A stretch of 64,000 nucleotides of DNA from JABDMH01 sp050298535 (GCA_050298535.1 JBNKUI010000031.1:72420-136419); one strand, 5' to 3'. Numbered from the stretch's first letter, positions 9,507 to 19,500 are shown. Numbers and translations: made by a program. The notes: generated by a model not told the origin, from the letters alone.

Positions 9507-10742
9507 ATGAGATCAAATTGCTTTCAGGTTTTCTTTTTCATTTACTGTCTTTCAGTTTTCACTTTGTCTTCGGCTCAAAGCCTGCAGGATCGAGTGTCTT
9601 CCAACAGCCCGGATGGATATCGTCAGATCTCCTCGGTGCATGCCGGTGCGGGCGATATGCAATTTATGGGTGTGGTGGGTGCCAATGATCTGAGCACCAA
9701 CTTCCTTTACTTGCATGCCGGTATTATCAATCCCAAGAGTGGCATTGGACACCATTTTCATCATCAGATTGAAGAGATGTATGTGCTTCTTAGCGGTGAA
9801 GCTGAATTTACCGTCAATGGTCGAACCTCTGTATTGAAAGCCCCTGTCGCTGTGCCCTGTAAGATGGGAGATTCGCATGCCGTGCATAACCATACGGATC
9901 AGCCCCTAAAGTGGTTGAATTTTGCCGTGAGTAAGGATAAGCCCAATAGAGACCGGGCTTTTGATTTAGCCGATGACCGTGTAGGTGCCGCGCTGGATCC
10001 CACGCCTATCTTCGTGGCCGCATCATTGGATAAGGACAAGCTGAGAGATAACCGACATCCTTACGAAGGGAATGGTATCTTATATCAGCGAGCACTCCCC
10101 TCCGGGATCTTTAGTACAAACTGGCATCATGTCGATCAACTTTTGATCCCCGCTGGAAGCTCTACCCAGGCCACGCAGCTGGAGGGCATGGAGGAAGTAT
10201 ATTATGTGATGAGTGGAGAAGGTTCTATCTCCATTGATGGTGCCGCAGCTAGGATAAAAACAGATGATGCGATTCCAGGACTTCTGGGTGAAACGGTCAC
10301 GATAAAAAATGAGGGTACAGAAGATCTTTCTATCCTTATCATCGGTATCGCGGTCGATAAGGAAAAGGGTCTTGAAATTCAGAAGCCATTGGTCGAGCCA
10401 AAAGCCATGGTTTTGCAGATGGACTTTGTGGTAGCTCCAGAAAATCGGGAGGCTTTTGAGAAAATGTATTATAGCATTTATGTGCCTGCCATGACTGTCC
10501 AGGAAGGCTATCTCGAATCGAAATTATTGCGATTATATAATGAGGAAGAGGCGACCACCATTGAAGCTGAACCTACCGATTTTAACTATCAGATTCAAAT
10601 TAGCTTTGATACAGAGGCTAATCGTCGCAAATGGGTTGCCAGTGATCAGCACCAGATTGCATGGCCGGCAGCGACAAGCCTGGCCAAAGAGTTTAAGTGG
10701 CGAGGATATGATGTGATGGGTGACGATGTGATGAAGCAGTAG
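9507..10742 (+). CDS. Secreted double-cupin protein with ABM-like tail
   Basis: 411-residue exported protein. The signal peptide (1-24, cleavage near SSAQ) is followed by a first cupin (about 60-150) with motif 1 GHHFHHQIEEMYVLLSG and a second-motif His-rich HAVHNH. A second cupin (about 195-275) follows, in which one His is kept in NWHHVDQ but the metal set looks weaker (EGMEEVYYVMSGEG). The C-terminal part (about 295-400) resembles an ABM/EthD-like dimeric barrel. Only the first cupin looks fully competent to bind metal. Substrate unknown; a dioxygenase or isomerase role is possible. Cluster spacing suggests its own promoter. Confidence 0.82.
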   Translation: MRSNCFQVFFFIYCLSVFTLSSAQSLQDRVSSNSPDGYRQISSVHAGAGDMQFMGVVGANDLSTNFLYLHAGIINPKSGIGHHFHHQIEEMYVLLSGEAEFTVNGRTSVLKAPVAVPCKMGDSHAVHNHTDQPLKWLNFAVSKDKPNRDRAFDLADDRVGAALDPTPIFVAASLDKDKLRDNRHPYEGNGILYQRALPSGIFSTNWHHVDQLLIPAGSSTQATQLEGMEEVYYVMSGEGSISIDGAAARIKTDDAIPGLLGETVTIKNEGTEDLSILIIGIAVDKEKGLEIQKPLVEPKAMVLQMDFVVAPENREAFEKMYYSIYVPAMTVQEGYLESKLLRLYNEEEATTIEAEPTDFNYQIQISFDTEANRRKWVASDQHQIAWPAATSLAKEFKWRGYDVMGDDVMKQ

Positions 10743-10842
10743 TTAATGTTAGTTTGATAGAGCTACCCGTTCTTCCCCATTAACTGTACCCTCAAAGGCC
10801 ATTCCAGAATCAGAGTTAAGAATCTTTCCAAAAAAATACTCT

Positions 10843-12024
10843 GTGGAAAACAAGTCGTGGGTCCTACCTGTCATTGTGATTTCACAATTTTGTTGCACAT
10901 CACTATGGTTTGCTGGCAATGGTGTGATGTCTGAATTAATCCACGCTTTCCAATTGCCGGAAAGTGCAGTGGGTCATCTTACTTCCGCCGTCCAATTTGG
11001 CTTCATTACCGGTACACTAATTTTTGCCGTATTAACCATTGCAGATCGCTTCTCACCCTCGCGTGTCTTCTTTCTCTGTGCTGTTGCTGGTGCTATCGTC
11101 AATATGGGGATGATTTGGAGGGATAATACATTTACTACTTTACTGATCCTTCGATTTCTGACGGGATTTTTTCTCGCCGGCATCTATCCTGTCGGAATGA
11201 AAATAGCAGCTGACTACTTTGAAAAGGGATTGGGAAAATCGCTAGGTTACCTTGTGGGAGCACTGGTCATTGGCACTGCATTTCCACACCTGGTGAAAGG
11301 TGGCAGTAATGAAGTTCCATGGAAGTATGTAATTGTTCTTACGTCATTTATCGCTGCCACCGGAGGCCTGTTGATGATATCTCTTGTGGGAGATGGTCCG
11401 TATCGTAAGCGCAGTCAACGGGTTGACTTTAAAGCATTTTTTAGTGTGTTCGAAAAGGCAAATTTTCGCGCTCCTGCCTTTGGATATTTTGGTCACATGT
11501 GGGAGCTATATGCCTTCTGGGCTTTTGTTCCTCTCATGCTTCAATCCTATCAGGTATCAAATAATATAGTATTCAACATATCTATTTGGTCATTTGCCAT
11601 AATTGCAGTTGGAGGAATAGGATGTGTATTAGCTGGATATTTATCACAAATGGTAGGATCAAAACTTGTTGCTGCGATTGCCCTCTCACTTTCGTGTATC
11701 TGCTGTTTAGCATCTCCATTTATATTGGCCGGTAAAAACATCACGCTCCTGCTATCTTTCCTTCTATTTTGGGGTCTGACAGTAGTTGCCGACTCTCCCC
11801 TTTTCTCCACACTAGTGGCTCAAAGCGCTCCGGAAGAAAAAAAGGGTACCGCCTTAACTATTGTAAATTGCATAGGGTTTTCCATTACCATTATTAGCAT
11901 CCAGCTATTGAACTCACTACAACATGTGGTAAGTGCCCAATACCTCTATATGATCCTGGCTATCGGCCCTATCCTTGGTCTGATTGCTTTGTTCGAACGG
12001 AAAGGACAACCAGTAAATAACTAA
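10843..12024 (+). CDS. MFS transporter
   Basis: 393-residue inner-membrane carrier of the major facilitator superfamily with about 12 hydrophobic helices. The loop-2/3 region carries the family-type R-F-S-P-S-R element and helix 4 has the L-R-F-L-T-G-F-F-L-A-G pattern. The start is GTG at 10843. It converges on the serine hydrolase, with only 9 bp between the stop codons. The substrate cannot be predicted. Confidence 0.88.
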   Translation: MENKSWVLPVIVISQFCCTSLWFAGNGVMSELIHAFQLPESAVGHLTSAVQFGFITGTLIFAVLTIADRFSPSRVFFLCAVAGAIVNMGMIWRDNTFTTLLILRFLTGFFLAGIYPVGMKIAADYFEKGLGKSLGYLVGALVIGTAFPHLVKGGSNEVPWKYVIVLTSFIAATGGLLMISLVGDGPYRKRSQRVDFKAFFSVFEKANFRAPAFGYFGHMWELYAFWAFVPLMLQSYQVSNNIVFNISIWSFAIIAVGGIGCVLAGYLSQMVGSKLVAAIALSLSCICCLASPFILAGKNITLLLSFLLFWGLTVVADSPLFSTLVAQSAPEEKKGTALTIVNCIGFSITIISIQLLNSLQHVVSAQYLYMILAIGPILGLIALFERKGQPVNN

Positions 12025-12033
12025 TATTTACAG

Positions 12034-13323
12034 CTACTGCTTAGGTCCCATATTTTCAGGCTTTCCCTCAAAGCCAAATCCTACTACTTCTCCATTTTTC
12101 CGATAAAACTGCCATCGAAGATCCTGATTGGCAAACATAAAAGTGGAGTCAGAAAGCGGCACTAATTCCTCCTTACCGGGTATGGGATCAGGCCTTAAGA
12201 ACAGCTTACCATTTTCCGTTGAAACATGAAGAAGTCCCATTCCAGGTAATAAGTAGCTTCCCACATAATCCTGGAATAATTCCGGATCTATATTATAGGT
12301 TTCTACTTTCTTAGGAATCACATAATCCTTTCCCTCCCAAATATCACGGATCATAGCATATACAGGATCCATATAAGGAGTGCAATCCACCGACAACAAG
12401 GCCAGCGATCTTTCTTCGTCGAGATAAAGCTCCAGATAAGCCTTTATGGATTCACCTCCTCCCCAGTGTCCTACTGACTTTCCGTCTTCATTTTCCAAAA
12501 TATACCAACCCAGTCCATAGTTGCTGGCCGTACCATCATTAAGTACTGGTTTGGTAAAAGCTCGCTGTCGATTTTCCGCTGATATGACCTGATCCTCTTG
12601 ATAGGACAAGGAGAATCGAAAAAGATCATGGACGGTACTCAGTATACCCCCACCGGGTTGATAGAAATTATCGGCATTGACACTTTTCCGTTGCACCGGA
12701 GAAAGCAGCTGAGACTGATTCATATGAAAGGAGGAAAACATTTTATCCCTCATATAATCCGCATAACGCATACCCGTAACCTGCTCAATAATCTGTTGGG
12801 CCAGGAAGTAATTTGAATTATTGTAGTGGAATTCATCTCCCGGCACACCACCCTCGGGTTTTACCTCGCTAACTAAATCCAGGATATCTCCTGCATCCAT
12901 TATTTGCGTCGTGTCACCATATTTCATCGCTGTGGCCAGGAAATTTGGAATGCCACTGGTTTGATTTAGTATCTGCTCTACCGTCACATTTCCATAGGGT
13001 AGTCCAGGTAGGAACTTTGTGATTTGGTCCTCATAGGCCAATAAGCCCTCCTGCTCTAATAGCATAATACCTGCTGCAGTAATCGTTTTATCGATCGAAG
13101 CTATGGGAAGTGGGGTGTTTTCATTGATCGGTATTTCATTGAAATTTCCATAGGCTCCCTGGAAAGTAATAGTGCCTTTCTCAGAAAGCAGGACCTGTCC
13201 GTTCAATAATCCCTGATTGGAAATTTCAGTGAGAATGGAATCTAACTCAATTTTCCACTCCTGAGCTAAGACACTGATCTGAAATAAGATAATCGTGATC
13301 GTACAGAGGCTTAAGATTCTCAT
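12034..13323 (-). CDS. Beta-lactamase-fold serine hydrolase (class C/PBP-like)
   Basis: Exported serine hydrolase of the beta-lactamase class C / esterase-EstB / DD-peptidase superfamily. Signal peptide MRILSLCTITIILFQISVLAQ, then the S-x-x-K motif SIDK with the catalytic Ser, the tyrosine motif in FHYNNSNYFLAQQ (Y-x-N type) and the late H-x-G element HWGGGES. A C-terminal lipocalin-like beta region follows. Substrates in this family range from peptides to esters, so calling it a resistance gene is not justified. ATG at 13323 is preferred; an in-frame TTG at 13359 gives 12 extra residues. Confidence 0.88.
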   Translation of the reverse strand: MRILSLCTITIILFQISVLAQEWKIELDSILTEISNQGLLNGQVLLSEKGTITFQGAYGNFNEIPINENTPLPIASIDKTITAAGIMLLEQEGLLAYEDQITKFLPGLPYGNVTVEQILNQTSGIPNFLATAMKYGDTTQIMDAGDILDLVSEVKPEGGVPGDEFHYNNSNYFLAQQIIEQVTGMRYADYMRDKMFSSFHMNQSQLLSPVQRKSVNADNFYQPGGGILSTVHDLFRFSLSYQEDQVISAENRQRAFTKPVLNDGTASNYGLGWYILENEDGKSVGHWGGGESIKAYLELYLDEERSLALLSVDCTPYMDPVYAMIRDIWEGKDYVIPKKVETYNIDPELFQDYVGSYLLPGMGLLHVSTENGKLFLRPDPIPGKEELVPLSDSTFMFANQDLRWQFYRKNGEVVGFGFEGKPENMGPKQ

Positions 13324-13935
13324 CAAGTCTATGCTATGTTTAATGAAACTTATTCTCAATAAATATCAAGATGCTGTTAACTCCTAAAAATGGTGTATTT
13401 CCCAGATTTTCTCTGTTTACGGAGGTCTTGGAAAGCTAATTAGCGGTGATCGTTCAGCGCTTCCGCACCCGTATCTTCAGAACCCTTTCATCAGTTGTAA
13501 AACCAATTTTATCTGCACTCCATTTTTCCGATAGGTAATGGCGAGGATGTGATCTCCTGTTTCAAAGATCTGCTTTCGTCAACTACAGCGATTCGCATTC
13601 TTTGGTTCTCGAGTCATTGGCGAAAATAAATTCCTCAAGCATAGAAAAAGTTTTATGCTGGGTCAATCCTCAAAGCTAATATTAATTATGTAATGCCTGG
13701 ATAGATCTGGAAAACCCATGGAGCTTTCACAAATTTGAAAACCTGAAATTTATCCTGGCCTTTTATATAGGCAAATAACACTCCTTGCGGCAATAACTGT
13801 GTATCCAGACAAATTTAGCACTTGTATAATGCTATGATTTGACTAATAATTTTTATCTGACAACTTAAGGACAAACGCCATTTAAGACCCTAAACATCAA
13901 AATAAATCCCTACACATGCCCTTCAAAAATAACAT
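13324..13935. other. Intergenic stretch with decayed coding remnants
   Basis: About 600 bases without an intact gene. The right half contains the decayed T9SS-tail copy listed separately. Left of it (about 13440-13640) the minus strand shows broken reading frames of coding character, beginning with an ATGCTTGA like the start of the MmcQ gene at 16851. The protein identity of this part is not certain. Confidence 0.5.
13632..13815 (-). pseudogene. Decayed duplicate of the T9SS cargo tail and adjacent spacer
   Basis: This stretch matches 16845-17013 in the same orientation. Bases 13719-13790 are identical to 16927-16998 over 72 bp. In the intact copy they encode the last residues of the beta-helix protein (ending KGQDKFQVFKFVKAP). 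Here the stop codon is replaced by TGG and the upstream coding part is missing, so it is a remnant. The spacer toward the MmcQ start also aligns (CAAGCATAG..., CTGGGTCA...), showing that the duplicated segment included the gene boundary. Confidence 0.85.
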
Positions 13936-14505
13936 CTATCGAATTCCATTTGGTATGCTACATTCCCTCGTGGCCTCTATTTCATAACCATCTACTTCCC
14001 AACATTTTCCATAGACAGAGCAGTAACAATATTTTAGATATATATTGCTTGCTATTTCATTTACTATTCGATTAAACTCCAACCTATCATAGGTCCCTCC
14101 ATTTGATATACTAATAACAAATATTTTAACAGCTTCACCAGGAGCCAAAACACTCCTACTCAGCTCGGCATTCCCAGAATTGTCAATTCTTACGTTTGGG
14201 TACAGACTCTGCAAACGACTATGGAACTTCCAGTTCACTAACTCCTCCTCCTTAAATCTATAAACCACTGAATCAATTATAGCTGGTCCTATTCCCTTAT
14301 TCTTAGCTGAGTATTCAATGACATAACTGCTATCAATAGTCCTAATTAGGTAAGAGTTTTCGATGTAAGGCCACGCCGAAGTTTCAAGTTGACTAGATAA
14401 AATCTCAGTCTCTCTCAAGCTGATAAAGGTCGAAAATATGCTTATGAGAACTGCCACCATGGCCACCAAGATGGACAAATCGTATTTTCCCTTATTCCTA
14501 ATCAT
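13936..14505 (-). CDS. Membrane-anchored hypothetical protein
   Basis: 189-residue protein with a single N-terminal membrane helix (about 10-30) and an extracytoplasmic-type beta-rich remainder with four cysteines near the C-terminus (YCYCSVYGKCWEVDG). Segments such as APGEAVKIFVISI are like the Ig-type folds seen in many anonymous bacterial proteins of this size. I do not recognise the function. It lies 35 bp downstream of the DUF4932 gene and is probably in one transcript with it. Confidence 0.72.
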   Translation of the reverse strand: MIRNKGKYDLSILVAMVAVLISIFSTFISLRETEILSSQLETSAWPYIENSYLIRTIDSSYVIEYSAKNKGIGPAIIDSVVYRFKEEELVNWKFHSRLQSLYPNVRIDNSGNAELSRSVLAPGEAVKIFVISISNGGTYDRLEFNRIVNEIASNIYLKYCYCSVYGKCWEVDGYEIEATRECSIPNGIR

Positions 14506-14540
14506 TGAAGTTACTCTTTCGCAAAATAAATCAAAATCTA

Positions 14541-16028
14541 TCAGTCACTACCCACCTCAAATTTTATTACATAATCCTCAACAGGATAACCATTCCTAGT
14601 TTCAAGATCTAAAATAGTTATTGGGAACTCATAGTATTTGTCAGATTCCAATTTTACATTTAGGATCAAAATGGTACCATTTGCATTTAAACCCTCGACA
14701 GATATAATTGGATGATCTATTCCTCTTGCTGATATCTGGTCTAATCTTATGTCATATTTATCATCCAGAGCTTGGCTAAAAACGATACTGATTTGATTAA
14801 TTTCTGAATCCACAATTTCAGATAATAGGCCTAATGGTAGTACATCCACTACCTTAGCAGTCATAAGTTCAAAGTAATCAATCTCCTCTGTAAATCTTGC
14901 AGACAAGTCGTTAAAATAACCTATAAAAAAAGGAAAAAACGCACTAAAATTTGGGTGCATCTTTACATTCCCCTGGTACGCCCCAAGTATATTGACTAAT
15001 TCATCAATCCAGATAAAGCCACGATTTCGATCAATAACCAAATTTTCTTTAGCTAAGTCAGAATCAATCTCCTGCTCCCTTAAATAAACTACCTCTGCAG
15101 CATTCGCCAGGGATTCAAGAACAACACTTTCCCAATTGCCGTATCCCACCTTTCTCAACCTTTCGCCAATGTGGGTAAATATTGTTGATGCCGAACTTTC
15201 AAACTCGGTAGCTATCGGCCAAAATAGATGATTTATAAAAGAATGGTTAAACTCATGAATTATCGTGCCTAATCGAACACGATCATATATGGGCAATCCC
15301 TCAGCATCAGATTTCGTTGTACTTAGAATGGCATAAACATCTCTCTTCCCATTAGGTAAGTCTACATAAGGTCCATAACTACCCTTAGAGTGCAATCTGA
15401 TATACAAATTAAATGTTCCATCGGGCAACTCTCTATAAAATCTACTATACCAACCAAAATCAATTTCATTGATTAAATCCTGAAATCGATCCTCCGCCAC
15501 CTGATAAAGATCTGCTTGTGAGTCAAAAAAAGAACTGAACTGAGAATCTTCATAAAATCTTTGCAACAGTATTAGAAAATCATTAATCCTACTCACTTCA
15601 CCCCAGCGATCATCGAGAATTTCTTTAGTGAGTTCTACGCGAGGTGCCAACTCCGGAGGAGAACTAAGATGCACTGCCATGGTCATCACTGCATCGTATC
15701 CTAAGCTATACTCTTCTCTCAAAAATTTTAAATAAGTAATTAAATCATGCTCCTTAAATTCCCTAAAGTAATCATCGATATTGCTGGCATAGCCAATTAA
15801 TGGAGTGCTACTATATTCTTCAAACTCAGCCAACCTTGCAATAATTGCAAACAATTCTATTCGCTCATCAACTTTAGCGATCACGCTAAATTCATAGTTA
15901 TCTGGATCGGGAATCGATTGAGAATTCACAGCGAGACAAAATAAACACCATAGTCCCGTTAAAATGCATTTTACAGAATGTCGAAAATAAAGAGGAAGTC
16001 TCCTTTGTTCAGAGTTATATTGATGCAT
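14541..16028 (-). CDS. DUF4932-like secreted metalloprotease-type protein
   Basis: 495-residue protein with a late N-terminal signal (about 20-37, LFCLAVNSQS). The zinc-peptidase motif HEFNH occurs at about residues 258-262 (GTIIHEFNHSFINH), followed by a downstream acidic-helical region (ATEFESSASTIFTH) that could supply the third ligand. This fits the DUF4932 group of Bacteroidota proteins with a gluzincin-like motif. The C-terminal about 90 residues look like a bacterial Ig-like domain. Protease activity is inferred only from the motif. The start is ATG at 16028; the upstream 500 bp contain no gene. Confidence 0.75.
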   Translation of the reverse strand: MHQYNSEQRRLPLYFRHSVKCILTGLWCLFCLAVNSQSIPDPDNYEFSVIAKVDERIELFAIIARLAEFEEYSSTPLIGYASNIDDYFREFKEHDLITYLKFLREEYSLGYDAVMTMAVHLSSPPELAPRVELTKEILDDRWGEVSRINDFLILLQRFYEDSQFSSFFDSQADLYQVAEDRFQDLINEIDFGWYSRFYRELPDGTFNLYIRLHSKGSYGPYVDLPNGKRDVYAILSTTKSDAEGLPIYDRVRLGTIIHEFNHSFINHLFWPIATEFESSASTIFTHIGERLRKVGYGNWESVVLESLANAAEVVYLREQEIDSDLAKENLVIDRNRGFIWIDELVNILGAYQGNVKMHPNFSAFFPFFIGYFNDLSARFTEEIDYFELMTAKVVDVLPLGLLSEIVDSEINQISIVFSQALDDKYDIRLDQISARGIDHPIISVEGLNANGTILILNVKLESDKYYEFPITILDLETRNGYPVEDYVIKFEVGSD

Positions 16029-16533
16029 AGTTATTATTGAAATTGGACAGAGTCACCTTTCTAGTAATTCATAAGTGATTTGTCCACAACCATTAATTGA
16101 AAAGTTCATCTTACAGGTCTTCTCACCCATAAGTGAAAATACACGCATGCACCTCAGGTCCTACTCACTTGAGATTAATAGGAAATCATCTCATTGGACG
16201 GATCCACAAACTACATAAGAATACTTGTACTATTAGGTGCTAATACCTTCTACCAGAGCTATTCACTATGTAATTATTCCTAACAACAGTTTGAAACTAT
16301 CACGATAATTAGTCTATATGCAGCTTATTCGATCAGACCTTCTGTTTTTTCGATGAAGGAAAAACATGAGTCGATGACTCCCCCACTAAGGGCTTTATTC
16401 AAAATAATGGTATGCATTCTAAGGCCCCTTCATTAAAAATATATGACCATTCACCGCATCTGCATCCATACTTTTCGGACCATATACATAAGTTGGAAAA
16501 ACCAATTCTAGATTCGGAGAGGGGCCGGAAAAT
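16029..16533. other. Gene-free stretch with a short coding-like remnant
   Basis: About 505 bases without a supported gene. On the minus strand about 16432-16540 there is a 40-codon frame (containing YGPKSMDADAVNGHIF) closed by stops on both sides. It looks like the end of a lost gene, but I cannot assign it. Confidence 0.4.
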
Positions 16534-16851
16534 CTATTTTTTTAAGATTTCATTATAGGCAGACCATAGAGCTTCTCGCAGAACGTCCTCTGACACATTA
16601 TTGAGATCAAAGGTGGTCGCTCCTTTCTCTCCCCACTTATTGGGTACAGGAAAAATATTTTCGGGATCCATCTGACAAAAAACAGATTGTTCTGCAGGTG
16701 TTAAAAAAACATTAGCTGAATTCTCTTTTGAAAGGTATGTTGCGAACATACGTTTACCTATAATTCTAAATCCAATTCTATCAAAATGCGCCTTTTCCTC
16801 AGTGCCGGGAAATGACAGGGCTAATGCTGCGAACTCCGATCCATCAAGCAT
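16534..16851 (-). CDS. MmcQ/YjbR-like DNA-binding-fold protein
   Basis: 105-residue cytoplasmic protein of the MmcQ/YjbR (CyaY-like fold) family: L-S-F-P-G-T-E-E-K-x-H-F near the start, IGFRIIGKRMFATYL strands, PNKWGEKGATTFDL and a final helix with LREALWSAYNEI. Family length is about 105-120 residues, so it is complete. These proteins are widespread with a double-wing DNA-binding-like fold, but cellular roles are poorly defined. It sits 72 bp downstream of the beta-helix gene and the start of its duplicate remnant may occur near 13640. Confidence 0.88.
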   Translation of the reverse strand: MLDGSEFAALALSFPGTEEKAHFDRIGFRIIGKRMFATYLSKENSANVFLTPAEQSVFCQMDPENIFPVPNKWGEKGATTFDLNNVSEDVLREALWSAYNEILKK

Positions 16852-16923
16852 AGAAATGTGTTGAACTGGGTCAGTCTTCGAAAGTTAATACAAATTATGT
16901 TATGCTGGATAGGCCCGGAAACC

Positions 16924-19500
16924 CTATGGAGCTTTCACAAATTTGAAAACCTGAAATTTATCCTGGCCTTTTATATAGGCAAATAACACTCCTTGCGGCC
17001 AAAACTGTGTATCCAAAACCTCCTTATTCATTCTACTTTTTCTACTGATGAGGAGATGACCAAAACTATCATATATCGATATTCTCCATGGCTCATTGGA
17101 GAATGATTCAACCACTAGCTCATCTAAAACCAGTGTAGGATATAGTTTATATGGATGCACTGCATTTTCCTGTGCGGTTGAAGTCGTCATTGAACAATCC
17201 CAAATGAGCTCACCCTCATTCATTCCAGGAAGAAAGGGTAATGAACAATCTTCGGTGCCGGCTTCACTAAAACTGGTGCACGAATACAAAAGGCTCCCCT
17301 CACAATCAAAGAATTTTCGCGTGACATCACCGCAAGCAGGACGAACTTCCAGGATCACATTACTATCAATGACATGCTTCCATGCCGAAGCGCCGGCATT
17401 TCCTCCTATGCAGGCTAATGTACAAAGTGGTTCATAGGTCTTAAGGGTGTCATTTAGCCAGGCCAAATCCAAGATTTCCTCATTATCTATTGGACATTCC
17501 GGAAGACTAATTCTTTGACATTGCCAAAGTAACTGTCTATTTATCAGGTCATCATTCTCTATGAGACTATCTGGGTCACAGTCCACGCCCGCTATTGAAT
17601 TATTGCAATGCTGCAATGTGTCACCACTGCAATTGTAGACTGTATAAAATCCCAAATCTGTAAAATTACATGACGCAGCATCCCATTCATATATTAATAC
17701 GGACTGATCCATCCACATAGCATGCGATAGGGTGAGGCACTCATCACAATAGGGGTTAAAGGGATTACTAATAAGATCCTTTACCCAGGGTATACTCAGT
17801 GGATCGTTGAGGATCTCAATAGAATCTGAACCCAAACAACCCATTTCGTCAGTGACCGTCAGACTGTATGTACCTGCAGAAAAAACCTGCAAACCCGGTG
17901 TAGTATCACCCGTAGACCATAGATAATGTACATATTCATCAGCACTAAGGTATGTAATAGCACAATCAAGACTCGTCGGATTAATCATCACATTGGGAGA
18001 AGGTGCCTCCTCCACAAAAAAAACACCTTCGCCTTTGCATCCGTTGGTGTCAGTCACGGTGACCCTATATAATCCGGGATCACTAATCGTGATGATCGAT
18101 TCCGTGGCGCCAGTAGACCAGAGATAACTTTCGTAGTCCCCAACTTCCAGAGGGGCCGATGCTTGAGGACATAATGCTACAGTATCCATTTTGACAGGCA
18201 GTGCGAGCGGTGCACAAAAAGGTGTACTAAACTCGGAAGTATTACCCGCCGTATCGAAAGTAACGGCTGTGATAAATGAAAATTCCGGATTGGGATCAGG
18301 TATATTAAATGCAAAATCTCCTGAGGCATCTGCACTATCCCGACCGATGAAGCAACATCCTTCATCACCCACATCAAAAAATAATTCCACCATCAGATTC
18401 GGCTCGGTCCTGCCATATAATCTATCTTCCACGATAGAATCAATTTGAGGTGGAATTAAGCCCCAATTTCCGCTACGGATCACCGAAATACCCTTTTTGC
18501 CATTTTGCGTAATTGAATTATTGGTAATTAGATTTTCTATGGTGGTCATACCATTAGATCCATCAATCAAGACCCCCACTTCACCATTAAACGCGACGCG
18601 ATTTCCAGGACCAATAATATTTTTTGAGGGTCCATTGAAAATGGCAATCCCGATTACCCCATTGGGCATGGCAACTGAACCTGACTCATCGGCACCGATA
18701 ACGTTCCCGACAAAAACATTATCAGTGGTCTCCATGTCGGTCATAAAAACCCCATATTGCTGATTCCCGGAAATAAGATTTTCCTCGAAAAGATTATTCT
18801 TAGCTCCCATCAGCACTTGAATGCCATTTGTTTGTCCGGGAAGGCCATACATTCCGGCAATATTCGTCCCGATAAAATTATGAGTGACAATAACGTCAGA
18901 TGTTTCTGGCCCTGAGATGATAATACCCGAATTTGTATTTCCAGACAAGAGGTTATTCGCAATCATAACCTGGCGTGCACCTCCTCCTATCAAGATTCCT
19001 GTATTTGAATTTGACTCTGTTGAAAGTCCCGAGGGATCCGTACCTATGTAGCAGTGTTCGATGCGTATATTTTCAGCACTTGTCCTTATCCCATCACGAA
19101 ATCTGTTGATGGTTACATTCCTTAGCGTAACATCATTTTCCAGAACTACCCCGGTTCCTACAGGAACAGCTATCGTATCTACACCATGTATTTCTATGGC
19201 AGGCCGGTTGTTTACATCCTCTGCCGATGAAATACCACCATCAATGTAGGTAGCTGCAGGAATCGTAAACCCAAACTCGGATTCAATGGACCAGATACCA
19301 AGTTCCGCATCAAAACCGGCATCAGTCATTGGAATGTTAAAGATGATGGTATCGGCCCCTTCCTGCTGTGCTTGAAAAATGGCATCGGCAAAAGATCCAG
19401 GACCCTCGCTCAGGGTATTGCTTACTTCCCAGATATTCTGTCCCCATATTGATATGGAAAGTGATGCCAAAACTATACTAGTAAAAATTCGGGTAGACAT
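16924..19500 (-). CDS. Right-handed beta-helix protein with T9SS sorting tail
   Basis: Exported protein of about 858 residues. Signal peptide MSTRIFTSIVLASLSISIWGQ, then a parallel beta-helix domain with repeated N-x-I-x-x-N/G-N-x-x-G rungs (for example ENLISGNQQYGVFM and NVIGADESGSVAMPNG). Two Ig/PKD-type repeats of the YLWSTG...Y-x-V-T-V-T-D-x-x-G-C pattern follow, then a Cys-rich section and a C-terminal type A sorting domain (PYKLYPTLVLDELVVES ... GVLFAYIKGQDKFQVFKF). The sorting tail predicts export by the type IX system and attachment to or release from the cell surface. The helix often binds or cleaves polysaccharide, but no catalytic set is recognised. ATG at 19500 begins the signal peptide; the frame extends 35 codons upstream. 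Confidence 0.87.
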   Translation of the reverse strand: MSTRIFTSIVLASLSISIWGQNIWEVSNTLSEGPGSFADAIFQAQQEGADTIIFNIPMTDAGFDAELGIWSIESEFGFTIPAATYIDGGISSAEDVNNRPAIEIHGVDTIAVPVGTGVVLENDVTLRNVTINRFRDGIRTSAENIRIEHCYIGTDPSGLSTESNSNTGILIGGGARQVMIANNLLSGNTNSGIIISGPETSDVIVTHNFIGTNIAGMYGLPGQTNGIQVLMGAKNNLFEENLISGNQQYGVFMTDMETTDNVFVGNVIGADESGSVAMPNGVIGIAIFNGPSKNIIGPGNRVAFNGEVGVLIDGSNGMTTIENLITNNSITQNGKKGISVIRSGNWGLIPPQIDSIVEDRLYGRTEPNLMVELFFDVGDEGCCFIGRDSADASGDFAFNIPDPNPEFSFITAVTFDTAGNTSEFSTPFCAPLALPVKMDTVALCPQASAPLEVGDYESYLWSTGATESIITISDPGLYRVTVTDTNGCKGEGVFFVEEAPSPNVMINPTSLDCAITYLSADEYVHYLWSTGDTTPGLQVFSAGTYSLTVTDEMGCLGSDSIEILNDPLSIPWVKDLISNPFNPYCDECLTLSHAMWMDQSVLIYEWDAASCNFTDLGFYTVYNCSGDTLQHCNNSIAGVDCDPDSLIENDDLINRQLLWQCQRISLPECPIDNEEILDLAWLNDTLKTYEPLCTLACIGGNAGASAWKHVIDSNVILEVRPACGDVTRKFFDCEGSLLYSCTSFSEAGTEDCSLPFLPGMNEGELIWDCSMTTSTAQENAVHPYKLYPTLVLDELVVESFSNEPWRISIYDSFGHLLISRKSRMNKEVLDTQFWPQGVLFAYIKGQDKFQVFKFVKAP

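Noticed and set aside
12034..13323. Beta-lactam resistance gene
   Set aside because: The SxxK/YxN fold is shared by many esterases and peptidases; nothing specific to a resistance enzyme is seen.
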